Assembly (NCBI RefSeq): GCF_002310375.3
Contig: NZ_CP023315.3
Location: 1-64,000, forward strand
From: Caulobacter vibrioides
GTDB lineage: Bacteria; Pseudomonadota; Alphaproteobacteria; Caulobacterales; Caulobacteraceae
DNA: 64,000 nucleotides
Direction: 5' to 3'
Positions 22,289 to 34,351 of the stretch are shown in pieces (position 1 is the stretch's first letter; each line of letters opens with the position of its first letter). Below the pieces are notes generated by a model. It did not search any database. It worked only from the letters and a program-made list of their open reading frames with translations, and was not told the origin of the DNA. The position numbers and the translations under genes are program-made.

Positions 22289-24481
22289 TCAGGCTTGCGC
22301 GCTGACCCACGGCAGGCGCGAGGTCGCGGTCTTGTTCAAGGCGAAAATGGCGTTGGCCACGGCCGGCGCGATCACCGGCGTACCCGGTTCGCCCACGCCG
22401 CTGGGTCGATTGCCCGACGGCACGATATGGGTCTCGACCGACGGCGCCTCGTTGATCCGCAGCACGCGGTATCCATCGAAGTTGGTCTGATCGACTTTGC
22501 CGTCCGTCAGCGTCACCTCGCCAAACAGCGCGGCCGACAGGCCATAGCACGTGCCGCCTTCCATCTGCGCGGCGATCTGGTCGGGCGAGATCGCCACGCC
22601 GCAGTCGATCGCGGTCACCACGCGGCCCACACGCGGAACGCCGTCCTCGAGCTTGACCTCGGCCACCTGCGCCACGACGGAGCCGAAGCTCTCGTGGACC
22701 GCAACGCCGCGCGTCCAGCCCGCCGTCGCCTTGGGGCCAGCTTTCTCCATCGCCAGGTTCAGGACGGCCAGGTGACGATCCGCGCCCGCCTTGGCGTAGA
22801 GCGCTCGCCGGTACTCGACGGGATCCTTGCCGGCCTTGGCGGCCAACTGGTCGATGGTGTGCTCCATCACGAAGGCGGTATGGGTCGCGCCCACCGAGCG
22901 CCACCACAGCACCGGCACGCCGACGTCGGGGAACGCCACCTGGGCGTCGACCACGGGCGTCGCCTTCAGATAGGGCGAGTCGTTGATGCCCTCGAACGCC
23001 GAGGAGTCGGGGCCCTTGCCCATCGGCATGGGCGCGCCCTTCATGATCGACTGGGTGACGATGCGGTGGCGCCAGGCCGCCGGCAGGCCGTCCTTGTCCA
23101 GCTTCACCTTCAGCGCGTGCAGGACGATCGGTCGGAAGTACCCCGACTGCATGTCGTCTTCGCGCGTCCAGACCAGCTTCACCGGACGGCCCTTGCCGAC
23201 CTTCTTGGCGATGTGGACGCACTCGACGGCGTAGTCCGACTGGAAGGTGGCGCGGCGACCGAACGAGCCGCCGGCGAACAGGGTTTCGATCTCGACCGAG
23301 CCTGGCAGACAGCCCACGACCTTGGCCACGTTCAGCTGGTCCAGGGTCTGGCCCTGTGATCCGAACGTCAGCTTGACCTTGCTGCCATCGACAGCGGCGA
23401 CGCAGTTCATCGGCTCCATGGTCGCGTGGGCCAGATACGGGAACTCGTAGCTCAGCTCGACCACGTCGGCGCCCTTGGCCGTTTCCAGCGCAGCGCCGTC
23501 GCCGCGTTGGTCGAAGGGCTCCCATTTCACCGAGGCGTCCTTGCCGGACAGCACGTCGCGATAGCCCTGGATGATCGCCGGGCTGCCGCGCTTCTCGGCC
23601 TTCTCTTCGTCCCACTCGACCTTCAGGGCCTCGCGGCCCATGCGGGCGGCATAGGTGTTCTGGGCGACGACGGCGACGCCGGTCGGGATCTCAAAGACGT
23701 CGACGACACCGGCGACCTTCTTGGCCTCGCCCGCGTCGAAACTCTTCACCTTGCCGCCGAACCGGGGGGCGTGAGCGACCATCGCGGTCAGCATGTCGGG
23801 CAGGCGGACGTCCTGGGTGAACCGGGCCGTGCCGTCGCTCTTGGCCTGCGAGTCCTTGCGGCGCACGCGGTCCGAGCCGATCAGGGTGAACGCCTTGGGA
23901 TCCTTCAGCTTGGGATCGGTCGGCGGGTTGACCTTGGCCGCGTCGTTCAGCAATTCGCCAAACGTGGCGGTCTTGCCCGAGCTATGCGCCAGCACGCTGT
24001 CCTTCAGCGTGATCTCGCCGACCGGGACGTTCCAACGGTTGGCGGCGGCCTGCACGAACATCGCCCGAGCGCCCGCGCCCGCCTTGCGAAGCTGGTCCCA
24101 CGAGTTGGAAATCGCCGACGAGCCGCCGGTCAGCTGCGCGCCCATGTTCCCGTTGGCGTAGAGCTTGGCGTTGGCGGGGGCCTGTTCGACCTTCACCTTG
24201 CTCCAGTCGGCGTCCAGTTCCTCGGCGACGATGGCCGCTAGGCCCGCGTGATTGCCCTGGCCAAATTCGATGTGCTTGGAGATCACCGTGACCACACCAT
24301 CGGGCGCGATCTTGATGAACGGACCAAAGGCGCCGACCTCGACCTTCGAGCCGGCGCTCATCAGGTCGGCGGGAGAGCACCCGACCAGGAGCGCGCCGCC
24401 CACCATCGTGGAGGCGACCACGACATCGCGGCGGCTGGGCTGGATGGCCTTCAGGCCCTTGGGATCGACGGGGGCGTTCAT
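22289..24481 (-). CDS. Molybdenum hydroxylase large subunit (isoquinoline 1-oxidoreductase beta type)
   Basis: Xanthine dehydrogenase-family molybdopterin-binding subunit, 730 residues. It resembles IorB and related periplasmic aldehyde or N-heterocycle oxidoreductases, which bind cofactor in two aldehyde oxidase-like domains. The N-terminus carries a Tat signal (SRRDVVV with R17-R18) and then LLVGC with C35, so it is exported folded and may be lipid-anchored. Other marks are [28 protein letters not shown] and [19 protein letters not shown] near the end. It is coupled to the iron-sulfur subunit by a four-base overlap. Substrate unknown. Confidence 0.88.
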   Translation of the reverse strand: MNAPVDPKGLKAIQPSRRDVVVASTMVGGALLVGCSPADLMSAGSKVEVGAFGPFIKIAPDGVVTVISKHIEFGQGNHAGLAAIVAEELDADWSKVKVEQAPANAKLYANGNMGAQLTGGSSAISNSWDQLRKAGAGARAMFVQAAANRWNVPVGEITLKDSVLAHSSGKTATFGELLNDAAKVNPPTDPKLKDPKAFTLIGSDRVRRKDSQAKSDGTARFTQDVRLPDMLTAMVAHAPRFGGKVKSFDAGEAKKVAGVVDVFEIPTGVAVVAQNTYAARMGREALKVEWDEEKAEKRGSPAIIQGYRDVLSGKDASVKWEPFDQRGDGAALETAKGADVVELSYEFPYLAHATMEPMNCVAAVDGSKVKLTFGSQGQTLDQLNVAKVVGCLPGSVEIETLFAGGSFGRRATFQSDYAVECVHIAKKVGKGRPVKLVWTREDDMQSGYFRPIVLHALKVKLDKDGLPAAWRHRIVTQSIMKGAPMPMGKGPDSSAFEGINDSPYLKATPVVDAQVAFPDVGVPVLWWRSVGATHTAFVMEHTIDQLAAKAGKDPVEYRRALYAKAGADRHLAVLNLAMEKAGPKATAGWTRGVAVHESFGSVVAQVAEVKLEDGVPRVGRVVTAIDCGVAISPDQIAAQMEGGTCYGLSAALFGEVTLTDGKVDQTNFDGYRVLRINEAPSVETHIVPSGNRPSGVGEPGTPVIAPAVANAIFALNKTATSRLPWVSAQA

Positions 24482-25008
24482 CGGCCAGCTCCCCGGTGCG
24501 TCGCGCCCGAGGCGGCGACGATGGCTTCATCGATATCGGCGTGCGCTTCACCCGTGGGCGGGCCGAAATCGGCGGCGTCCTTGATCGCGGCGCGGATGCG
24601 TTGGTAGGCGCCGCAGCGACAGATATTGCCCGCCATGGCCTCGTCGATGTCCTGGTCCGTGGGCTTGGGCTTCTGGGCCAGCAGCGCGCAGGCCGACATG
24701 ATCTGGCCGGACTGGCAGTAGCCGCACTGGGGGACGTCGTGACGCACCCAGGCCTGTTGCACGGGATGCTGACCGCCCAGGCCCTCGATGGTCGTGACCT
24801 TGGCGGCGCCCACCGCCTCAATCGGCGTGACGCAGGAGCGGATCGGCTGGCCATCCAGATGAACCGTACAGGCGCCGCATTGAGCGACGCCGCAGCCGAA
24901 CTTGGCGCCCGTCATGCCCAGTTCGTCCCGCAGCACCCAAAGCAAGGGCGTCTCCGGCGCGGCCTGCACAGAAACCGGCTTGCCGTTGATATCGAGGGTC
25001 ATGGCCAT
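24478..25008 (-). CDS. Molybdenum hydroxylase small [2Fe-2S] subunit (IorA type)
   Basis: Electron-transfer subunit of 176 residues with two [2Fe-2S] clusters. A plant-ferredoxin domain carries [15 protein letters not shown], and the all-helical domain carries CGYCQSGQ and NICRCG. I start at ATG 25008 because GGGAGG lies nine bases upstream and the conserved region begins with [10 protein letters not shown]; a longer frame to 25113 is not conserved. It lacks a signal and would be exported with its Tat-bearing partner. Electrons probably go to a cytochrome, as no FAD subunit is nearby. Confidence 0.9.
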   Translation of the reverse strand: MAMTLDINGKPVSVQAAPETPLLWVLRDELGMTGAKFGCGVAQCGACTVHLDGQPIRSCVTPIEAVGAAKVTTIEGLGGQHPVQQAWVRHDVPQCGYCQSGQIMSACALLAQKPKPTDQDIDEAMAGNICRCGAYQRIRAAIKDAADFGPPTGEAHADIDEAIVAASGATHRGAGR

Positions 25009-25052
25009 GCGTCTTCGCCTCCCAACGAAAGACGGGACGCATCGCGCCCCCT

Positions 25053-25075
25053 TGTGAAACCTAACACCGTTCACA
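25053..25075. promoter_or_regulatory. Inverted repeat upstream of iorA-like, possible operator
   Basis: TGTGAA (25053-25058) and TTCACA (25070-25075) form perfect six-base arms with an 11-base spacer, 45 bases before the start of the iron-sulfur subunit gene. The position suits an operator. The regulator is unknown and the spacing is too wide for a CRP/FNR site. Confidence 0.3.
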
Positions 25076-25212
25076 CATGGCTTGGCCAGAAGGATTTTCA
25101 ACCGCTCGACCAACGAACGTCCCTCTGACGAAAATCGTCGGCCTAGAGGCGGGATGGCGGGGCGCCGGGCGCGAAACGGGCTATGCTTGCGGTCACCCAG
25201 GGAGTTCGCGTC

Positions 25213-25527
25213 ATGCGTCGTATGGTCATTGCCGTCGCCATCCTATCGGCGACGCTCGCGGGCTGCGCCACGGTCGCGCCGATGGACTCGACCGACGCGC
25301 CCATCCGCTACAGCTGCAAGGCGGGCAAGCGTTTCACCGCCGCCTACGCCCTGCACGGAAAACGGGTCGTCGTCTCCGCCGGCGGCGTGACCAAGACGCT
25401 CAAGCTGGCGCGTTCCGCCTCCGGGGCGCGCTACACCGCGGGTCAGGCCGAGATCTGGAGCAAGGGCGCCGACGCCATGCTCACGGGTTTCCCTGGCGGC
25501 CCCTATGACGACTGCCGTTCGCAATAA
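25213..25527 (+). CDS. MliC-like lipoprotein (C-type lysozyme inhibitor domain)
   Basis: Small lipoprotein of 104 residues. The signal ends in a lipobox LAGC, so it should be anchored in a membrane. The mature part ([14 protein letters not shown], then [25 protein letters not shown], ending YDDC) matches the pattern of the MliC domain, which inhibits c-type lysozymes, including the invariant SASGARY and the two disulfide cysteines. ATG 25213 follows GGGAG; an upstream in-frame start at 25183 would disturb the signal peptide. The call is by motif only. Confidence 0.7.
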   Translation: MRRMVIAVAILSATLAGCATVAPMDSTDAPIRYSCKAGKRFTAAYALHGKRVVVSAGGVTKTLKLARSASGARYTAGQAEIWSKGADAMLTGFPGGPYDDCRSQ

Positions 25528-25540
25528 GCCTCGAGGTTTT

Positions 25541-26434
25541 GTGTTGGACTCGTTCCCCGCTTTCTTCCCCCTGGCCGGCCGCAAGGTGGTGATCGCCGGC
25601 TCTGGCGAAGCCGCCGAGGCCAAGGCGCGGCTGTTTGACGGCTCGCCCGCGACGCTGGTTCGCCTGGACGGTCACGCCGCCTATCTGCCCGGATCCTATA
25701 GCGGCGCCGCCTTCGCCTTTATCGCCAGTTCCGACGAGGTGTTCGTGCAGGCCGCCGCCGGCGCCGCGCGCGCCGCGCGGGTCCTGGTCAATGTGGTGGA
25801 TCGGCCGGAGCTCTGCGACTTCAATACGCCTGCGGTGATCGACCGGGGCCAGGTGGTGGCGGCCGTGGGGACGGGCGGCGGGGCGCCGGTGCTGGCCACC
25901 ATGCTGCGCAACGACATCGAGGCCCAGGTGCCCGAGGGCACGGGCCGGGTCGCGGCCTTGCTCGCCAAGTTCCAAAGCGAGGTTCGCAAGACCCTGCCGG
26001 CCCTGCATGAGCGCCGGGCCTTCCTGCGCGAAGCGGTGATGGGCGAGGCCGCCGCCGCCGCCCGCACGGGCGACATGGACCGCGCCGGGCAGCTGTTCCG
26101 CGAGGCCCTGGCCAAGGGCGGGGCGCGCAAGGGCGTCGTGCGCTTCATCGCCGGCAAGGGGCCCTCAGACCTGTTGACCCTCCGCGCGCTCCGCGCCCTC
26201 GGCTCGGCCGACGTTCTGGTGCTGGACGGCGACGTCGAGCCCGAGGTGGTGAAGATGGCCCGTCGCGACGCCGAGCGCCTCGACGCCGAAACCGCCGACG
26301 CCGACCATCTGATCCAGCTGGCTCGTGAGGGCCGCCAGATCGTCCGGCTGATCGCCCATCCGGTGGATCCGGCCCTGGTGCACGCCCTCACCCAGGCCGA
26401 GGTCGCGGTCGAGGTTCTCCCCGTCGCGACCTGA
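25541..26434 (+). CDS. CysG-type siroheme synthase with truncated methyltransferase part
   Basis: The N-terminal half is a CysG_N domain, precorrin-2 dehydrogenase/sirohydrochlorin ferrochelatase: FFPLAGRKVVIAGSGEAAEAKARL binds NAD, and NVVDRPELCDFNTPAVIDRG contains the catalytic aspartate. The last ~90 residues begin like a uroporphyrinogen methyltransferase (GKGPSDLLTLRALRALGSADVLVLDGDV) but end there, whereas a full domain is about 240. I chose GTG 25541 (297 residues) behind GAGG since it gives the family-like start; ATG 25505 would overlap the previous gene. It probably makes siroheme for sulfite or nitrite reductase, with methylation done elsewhere. Confidence 0.75.
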   Translation: MLDSFPAFFPLAGRKVVIAGSGEAAEAKARLFDGSPATLVRLDGHAAYLPGSYSGAAFAFIASSDEVFVQAAAGAARAARVLVNVVDRPELCDFNTPAVIDRGQVVAAVGTGGGAPVLATMLRNDIEAQVPEGTGRVAALLAKFQSEVRKTLPALHERRAFLREAVMGEAAAAARTGDMDRAGQLFREALAKGGARKGVVRFIAGKGPSDLLTLRALRALGSADVLVLDGDVEPEVVKMARRDAERLDAETADADHLIQLAREGRQIVRLIAHPVDPALVHALTQAEVAVEVLPVAT

Positions 26435-26444
26435 CCCAACCGGG

Positions 26445-28097
26445 CTAGTTCAGCGGCCGCTCCTTGGTCTCGGGCAGCAGGAAGGCGGTGGTCAGCACGC
26501 TGAGCAGCGTGAAGGCGACGGGATACCACAGGCCCGCATAGATATTGCCGACCGCCGCCACGATCGCGAAGGCGAAGAACGGCACGAAGCCGCCGACCCA
26601 GCCGGTGCCGATGTGGTAGGGCAGGGACAGCGCCGTGTAGCGCACACGCGTCGGGAACAGCTCGACCAGGCAGGCCGCCAGCGGTCCGAACAGGGCCGTG
26701 GCGGCGATCACGAACACAAACAGCACGCCCAGGATCATCGGCACGTTCATTCGCGCCGGATCCGCCTTGGCCGGATAGCCGGCCTGGGTCAGCGCGGTCT
26801 TGATCCGGGTCTCTACCTCGGTCTTCACCGCCTTGACGTCGTTCGTCCCCAGACCTTCGGCGCTTCTGGAGGCGATCTCGGCGCCGCCGATGCGCATGAC
26901 TGCGACAGCGCCCGCCGGCGCCGCTTCATTGGTGTAGGACACGCCCGCATTGGCCAGCGTGCTCTTGATGATGTCGCAGGAGGTCACGAACGCGGTCTTG
27001 CCCACCGGATCGAACTGCAAAGAGCAGTCCTTGGGATCGGCGAACACCACGACGGGGGCCTTGGCGCTGGCTTCGGCGAGGGCCGGATTGGCCGCCTTCT
27101 CCAGCAGGTGGAACCCGGGGAAGTAGAACAGCAGCGCCAGGGTCATGCCGCCCAGCATCACCGGCTTTCGGCCCACCTTGTCCGAGAGCCAGCCGAAGAC
27201 GACGTAGAAGATGGCGCTGATCGCGGTGGCGATCATCATCAGTTCGTTGATCGTCACCGGGTCAACCTTCAGGAACTTCTCCATGAAGGTCTGGACGTAG
27301 AAGAAGCTCGTGTACCAGACCGCGCCCTGGGCGCACATCATCGACACGAAGGCCAGGATCACCAGCTTGAGGTTGCCCCATTGGCCGAAGGCCTCGGCGT
27401 AGGGCGCCTTAGAGGCCTGGCCCTCGGCCTTCATGGCTTCGAAGGTCGGGCTTTCGGTCAGCTTCAGGCGCATCCAGACCGAGACCCCCAAAAGGCCGAT
27501 CGAGACAGCGAACGGGATCCGCCAGCCCCAGGCGTCGAAGGCGTCGGGACCGACATACTTGCCCAGAGCCCAACGCGTGGCGAGGATGACCAGCAGGGCG
27601 CCGAACAGGCCGAAGGCGGCCGAGGTCTGAACCCACGAGGTCGACCAGCCGCGCTTGTTGGCCGGCGAGTGCTCGGCGACGTAGATGGCCGCCCCGCCGT
27701 ACTCGCCGCCCAGGGCGAAGCCCTGCAGGCAGCGCATGATGATCAGCAGGATCGGCGCAATGATCCCCGCCTGTTCGTAGGTGGGCAGGAAGGCGATGGC
27801 GAAGGTGGCGCCGCCCATCAGCAGAACCGTGGCCAGGAACGCGCCCTTGCGGCCGGCCTGGTCGCCGATCTTGCCGAACACCAGGGCGCCCAGCGGCCGG
27901 AACGCGAAGCCGACGCCAAACAGCGCGAGGGCGGCGATATAGCCTGCGGTCTCGTTCAGCCCGGCGAAGAAGGTCTTCGAGATGACCTGGGTCAGGCTCC
28001 CGAAGATGAAGAAGTCGTACCACTCGAACGCCGTACCGGCCGACGAGGCCGCGACCACCGTGCGCATCGACGCGCGTTCCTGACCTTCGTCAGCCAT
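26445..28097 (-). CDS. MFS transporter, metabolite:H+ symporter (MHS) family
   Basis: Membrane transporter of 550 residues resembling ProP/KgtP-like MHS permeases: FEWYDFFIFGSL in the first segment, FRPLGALVFGKIGDQAGRK in loop 2-3, RCLQGFALGGEYGGAAIYVAEHSP near residue 140, and WLSDKVGRKP in the second half. Relatives are about 430-450 residues; the excess is an insert of about 100 residues (roughly 335-435) between membrane segments, with two cysteines and a soluble, exported-looking composition. Substrate unknown. Monocistronic. Confidence 0.85.
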   Translation of the reverse strand: MADEGQERASMRTVVAASSAGTAFEWYDFFIFGSLTQVISKTFFAGLNETAGYIAALALFGVGFAFRPLGALVFGKIGDQAGRKGAFLATVLLMGGATFAIAFLPTYEQAGIIAPILLIIMRCLQGFALGGEYGGAAIYVAEHSPANKRGWSTSWVQTSAAFGLFGALLVILATRWALGKYVGPDAFDAWGWRIPFAVSIGLLGVSVWMRLKLTESPTFEAMKAEGQASKAPYAEAFGQWGNLKLVILAFVSMMCAQGAVWYTSFFYVQTFMEKFLKVDPVTINELMMIATAISAIFYVVFGWLSDKVGRKPVMLGGMTLALLFYFPGFHLLEKAANPALAEASAKAPVVVFADPKDCSLQFDPVGKTAFVTSCDIIKSTLANAGVSYTNEAAPAGAVAVMRIGGAEIASRSAEGLGTNDVKAVKTEVETRIKTALTQAGYPAKADPARMNVPMILGVLFVFVIAATALFGPLAACLVELFPTRVRYTALSLPYHIGTGWVGGFVPFFAFAIVAAVGNIYAGLWYPVAFTLLSVLTTAFLLPETKERPLN

Positions 28098-28153
28098 CTG
28101 GTTCCCCCTATTTTGGCCCTGCTTAGCGTGGTTCAGGGTTTGGGGGAACGGGG

Positions 28154-30856
<2,703 letters not shown>

Positions 30857-30954
30857 CCGATCTCCAAAAAGTTGGGCGGATGTTGGGGCGCAACCGTAAA
30901 CTTATAGTTCGCGCGGCGTAGCAATGTTCGCCGAATGCAACCGACCGCCTGGGC

Positions 30955-31638
30955 TCAGACCTCGGCCCATTGCCGCAGCAGGTTGTGATAGACGCCGGTG
31001 AGCGACAGGATCGCCTCGTCGTCTCGTTCCACCTTGCGCGACAGGCGCTGGATGGCGACGTCCATGTCCAGCAGCAGAGAGCGCTTGGCGTCGTCGCGGA
31101 TCAGGCTCTGGATCCAGAAGAAGCTGGCCGTACGCCGGCCGCGCGTCACGGTCGTGACGTGATGCAGGCTGGTGCTGGGGTAGAGGATGGCGTCGCCCGC
31201 GGCCAGCTTGACGACGTGGTCGCCATAGAGGTCATTCACCACCAGTTCGCCGCCGTCATAGTCCTCGGGATCGGTCAGGAAGAGGGTGCAGGACAGGTCG
31301 GTGCGCAGGCGCTGGCCCGTCACGGGATCACGCCGGATGGCGTTGTCGACGTGGTCTCGGAAACCCATGCCTTCGCCATAGCGGTTGAACATCGGTGACA
31401 GGATGGTCTGGGGCAGGGCGGCGGAGACGAACAGCGGGTTGGCCTCCAGGGCCTGGACGATCATCGCCCCGACCTGGCGGGCCTCGGCGCTGTCCTGCGG
31501 CAACTGTTCGTTGTTCTTGGCCATGGCGGCCTGGAAGCCTGAGGTGACGTTGCCGTCGACCCAGGGGCCCGCATCGAGGATCGCGCGGCACTCGGCCACC
31601 TGCGCCTTGGTCAGCACCTCGGGAATCTGCAGCATCAT
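30955..31638 (-). CDS. PKHD-type Fe(II)/2-oxoglutarate hydroxylase (PiuC/YbiX family)
   Basis: Dioxygenase of 227 residues with iron ligands in FRDHVDNAI (H and D) and the distal histidine in [21 protein letters not shown] carries the 2-oxoglutarate-binding arginine. PiuC/YbiX genes typically accompany TonB-dependent catecholate siderophore receptors, as here. Its biochemical substrate is not known. It lies downstream of the receptor gene on the same strand, but a terminator sits between them, so expression may be by read-through or from its own promoter. Confidence 0.9.
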   Translation of the reverse strand: MMLQIPEVLTKAQVAECRAILDAGPWVDGNVTSGFQAAMAKNNEQLPQDSAEARQVGAMIVQALEANPLFVSAALPQTILSPMFNRYGEGMGFRDHVDNAIRRDPVTGQRLRTDLSCTLFLTDPEDYDGGELVVNDLYGDHVVKLAAGDAILYPSTSLHHVTTVTRGRRTASFFWIQSLIRDDAKRSLLLDMDVAIQRLSRKVERDDEAILSLTGVYHNLLRQWAEV

Positions 31639-31725
31639 GACGGGTGTCCTATTTGCGAGCCATTCCTAGATGGCCAGGCCGATCACGCCCTTGATCCGGA
31701 TCAGATCATCGCCGGCCCTCAAAGG

Positions 31726-31760
31726 AAAAACGCCCCGACCGACGAAAGCCGGACGGGGCG
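31726..31760 (-). terminator. Rho-independent terminator of the siderophore receptor gene
   Basis: On the minus strand CGCCCCG-T-CCG (31760-31750) pairs with CGG-T-CGGGGCG (31741-31731), followed by TTTTT (31730-31726). It lies 26 bases after the receptor stop codon. Confidence 0.85.
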
Positions 31761-31786
31761 CTGGCGTGAAGTCCTTCGAGGGGAGG

Positions 31787-34099
31787 TCAGTACTTCACAT
31801 TGACGGTCAAGGTCGCCTGGCGGCCTGGCGCGGGATCGGCGTGGTGCACGCCGTTGGTGCGCAGGATGTAGCGCTCGTCCGTCAGGTTCTGGACGTTGAG
31901 CTGCAGGGCGACCGTCTTGCTGAGCGACCAGGACGCGAAGGCGTCGTAGCGGGTGTAGGACGGGGCGAAGACCTTGTTGGTCCCGCCGCCGGCGCCGCCC
32001 TGATTGCCGCCGAAGCTCTTGGAGACGTAGTAGGCGCCGCCGCCCACCGACACCTGCGGCGTCACCCGGTAGGTCGAGAAGAGGCTGACGGTGTGGTTGG
32101 GCGTGTTGGCCAGCGGATCGCCGATGTTGACGCTGGTATAGGGGCCCCGGACCAACTCGCTGTCCATATAGGTGTAGCCGCCGAAGACCTGCCAGGCGCG
32201 GGTGACCGACCCCGACACGCCCAGTTCGACGCCCTGCACGCGAACCTCGCCCGCCTGTTCGGTCTGGGTCGCGCTGACGGCGATCACGGCGTTCTTACGC
32301 TCGGTGCGGAAGACCGCGCCCGAAAGCGCCAGCTTGTCGTCAAACACGTTCCACTTGGCCCCGGCTTCAAGGCTGGTGGTGTCTTCAGGATCCAGCAGCG
32401 CCTGGGCCGGGGTGGCGGCGGTGTTCTGGTCGCCGGCGGCGATGGTGGGCGGGGTCGAGGCCGTCGCGTAGGAGACGTACAGGCTGCTCGACGGCGTCGG
32501 CTTGTAGTTCAGGCCGATCTGATAGTTGACGAAGTCCCAGCTGGCCTTGTCCAGGTTGGCGTAGGTCACGCCGGTGACCACGCCGTTGGCGGAGGTCGCC
32601 GTCGCGTTGAAGCCTTGCGTGGAATAGTCGTCGTAGCGGACGCCCAGGTTCAGCAGCAGCTTCTCCGACAGGTCGATCGTATCGAACGCATAGATCGAGC
32701 CGCTGCGGGTCTTGGACTGCGAGGCGGGGCCGCGATTGATCACGCCCGTCCAGGCGTCGCCCGGATTGGGGGCGTAAAGCCGCGTACAGTCGCCCGTGCC
32801 CGCGCCGGTGAAGCCTGTCGGGCAGGCCGAACCCGCCGTGGTGAAGATCACGTAGGTGGCGTTATCATTGACCTCGCGCGACAGCTCCATGCCCAGGTTG
32901 AAGCGGTTCTTCAGCCCGGCCAGCTCGAACTTGCCCGTCAGGTCGGTGACGAAGGCGGTGGTCTCGGTCTCGTTCCAGCGCGACTTGGTCCCGCGCTTCA
33001 TCCACCACTCGCCGGCCACGAACTGGGCCGCGCCGCCGTCGCCGGGGTTGGTGACCAGATAGTCGTTCAGCGTCTTGCCGTAACGGATCACCTGGCGGAC
33101 GGCGAGGTTCTCGTTAATCTCGTGACGGACGGCGACGGTGGCGATGTCGGCCTTGGTCTTCATCCAGTCGCGATCCAGGCCGTAATAGGCGCTGCGCGAG
33201 ACATCCAGGATGCCATCGGCCGGGCGCGTGCGGCTGTCGGTTCCGGCCACGCCCCAGGTGCGCTTGGCCGCTAGCGGAATCCCGTAGTCCGGGTCCTGTT
33301 CGCTATCGAGGTGATAGTAGCTGAGCGTGGCCTGAGTCTGGGTGTCGATGCCGAAGGCCAAGGACGGCGCCAAGCCCCAGCGCTTGAAGTCTACACTGTC
33401 GCGCCCAGGCGTATCGCCGCCGGTGGCCATCAGGTTCAGACGCAAGGCGGCGTTCTTAGCGAAGGCGTAGTTGCCGTCGGCGGTGACGCGATAATAGTTG
33501 TCCGTGCCGGCGGCGGCCGACCCTGCCACGAAGGTGTCGAGCTTGGGCGTCTTGGACGACAGGTTGATGCTGCCGCCGCCCGAACCGCGACCGCTATAGA
33601 CCGAGTCCGGACCCTTGATCACTTCAACCTGTTCGAGGTTGAACACCTCGCGCGTCTGTCCGCCCGTGTCGCGCACACCGTCAACGAAGACGTTGTTGCC
33701 CGAGCTCTGGCCCCGGATGAACGGACGGTCGGCCAGTGGCTGACCGCCTTCGCCTGCGCCGAACGTGATGCCCGGCGAGGTGCGCAGGATGTCGGCGAGC
33801 GAGGTGGCGGCGGTCTGCTCGATGATCTTTGACGGGATGACCGTCACCGAGCGAGGGGTGTCGACCAGGGGCGCGGTGAACTTGCTCGACGAGGGGTCGG
33901 CCACCCGCTTGGCGTCGATCTTGACGCCGGAGACTTCCGTGCCGTCGGCGGTCGACGCCGTGGCGATCGGCGCGGCGGCGTCCAGCTCGGTGGCCGAGAC
34001 GGCTTGAGCCAGGCCAAGGCCCGCGAGCCCGGCGACAGCGGCGACGCCCAAGGCGCGGCGGGGCCGGCTTACAACGCCAGCGAAGTTCGGATTACGCAT
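31787..34099 (-). CDS. TonB-dependent siderophore receptor
   Basis: Outer-membrane ferric-siderophore receptor of 770 residues from ATG 34099. A signal peptide ends near VSATELDA. The plug domain (about 75-200) has PRSVTVIPSKIIEQTAATSLADILRTSPGI, FIRGQSSGNNVFVDG and VEVIKGPDSVYSGRGSGGG. The beta-barrel follows and ends with a receptor-type aromatic-poor strand LTVNVKY. Overall it resembles Fiu-type catecholate receptors, agreeing with the adjacent PKHD gene. A Fur-like box 75-97 bp upstream suggests iron repression. Longer in-frame start at 34180 overlaps the promoter region and adds nothing. Confidence 0.93.
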   Translation of the reverse strand: MRNPNFAGVVSRPRRALGVAAVAGLAGLGLAQAVSATELDAAAPIATASTADGTEVSGVKIDAKRVADPSSSKFTAPLVDTPRSVTVIPSKIIEQTAATSLADILRTSPGITFGAGEGGQPLADRPFIRGQSSGNNVFVDGVRDTGGQTREVFNLEQVEVIKGPDSVYSGRGSGGGSINLSSKTPKLDTFVAGSAAAGTDNYYRVTADGNYAFAKNAALRLNLMATGGDTPGRDSVDFKRWGLAPSLAFGIDTQTQATLSYYHLDSEQDPDYGIPLAAKRTWGVAGTDSRTRPADGILDVSRSAYYGLDRDWMKTKADIATVAVRHEINENLAVRQVIRYGKTLNDYLVTNPGDGGAAQFVAGEWWMKRGTKSRWNETETTAFVTDLTGKFELAGLKNRFNLGMELSREVNDNATYVIFTTAGSACPTGFTGAGTGDCTRLYAPNPGDAWTGVINRGPASQSKTRSGSIYAFDTIDLSEKLLLNLGVRYDDYSTQGFNATATSANGVVTGVTYANLDKASWDFVNYQIGLNYKPTPSSSLYVSYATASTPPTIAAGDQNTAATPAQALLDPEDTTSLEAGAKWNVFDDKLALSGAVFRTERKNAVIAVSATQTEQAGEVRVQGVELGVSGSVTRAWQVFGGYTYMDSELVRGPYTSVNIGDPLANTPNHTVSLFSTYRVTPQVSVGGGAYYVSKSFGGNQGGAGGGTNKVFAPSYTRYDAFASWSLSKTVALQLNVQNLTDERYILRTNGVHHADPAPGRQATLTVNVKY

Positions 34100-34172
34100 A
34101 GTGATTGTCCCCAGAGAGCGCCAACACCGCTCTTCTTGAAATTGCGAGGCGTTCTTACCGATCTTGCAACAC

Positions 34173-34196
34173 GTTCGCAATGATAATCGTTCGCAA
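34173..34196 (-). promoter_or_regulatory. Fur-like box upstream of the siderophore receptor
   Basis: On the minus strand a 9-base element TTGCGAACG is repeated directly around ATTATCA, giving a core GATTATCATTGC that resembles the Fur 19-mer with its ATTATCAT half. It lies about 75 bases before the receptor start codon. A fur gene is present in the window at 59.2 kb. Binding is inferred. Confidence 0.55.
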
Positions 34197-34351
34197 TTGC
34201 GGCTTCTGTGTCAGAAGTGGGGCCGCCGCTGGTCGTCCAGGCCTTTCCCTGGCCCGCCGCTGGCTGATGGCCACCGAGGCGCGGCGGTGATCGCAGGCTT
34301 GACGCCCAAGCAACGCAGCGGGCCTATCCTGGGCGTTCCCTGGAGTCGCCG

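Noticed and set aside
25183..25212. Longer start for the MliC-like lipoprotein
   Set aside because: It would put polar residues before the signal peptide, whereas ATG 25213 has a ribosome site.
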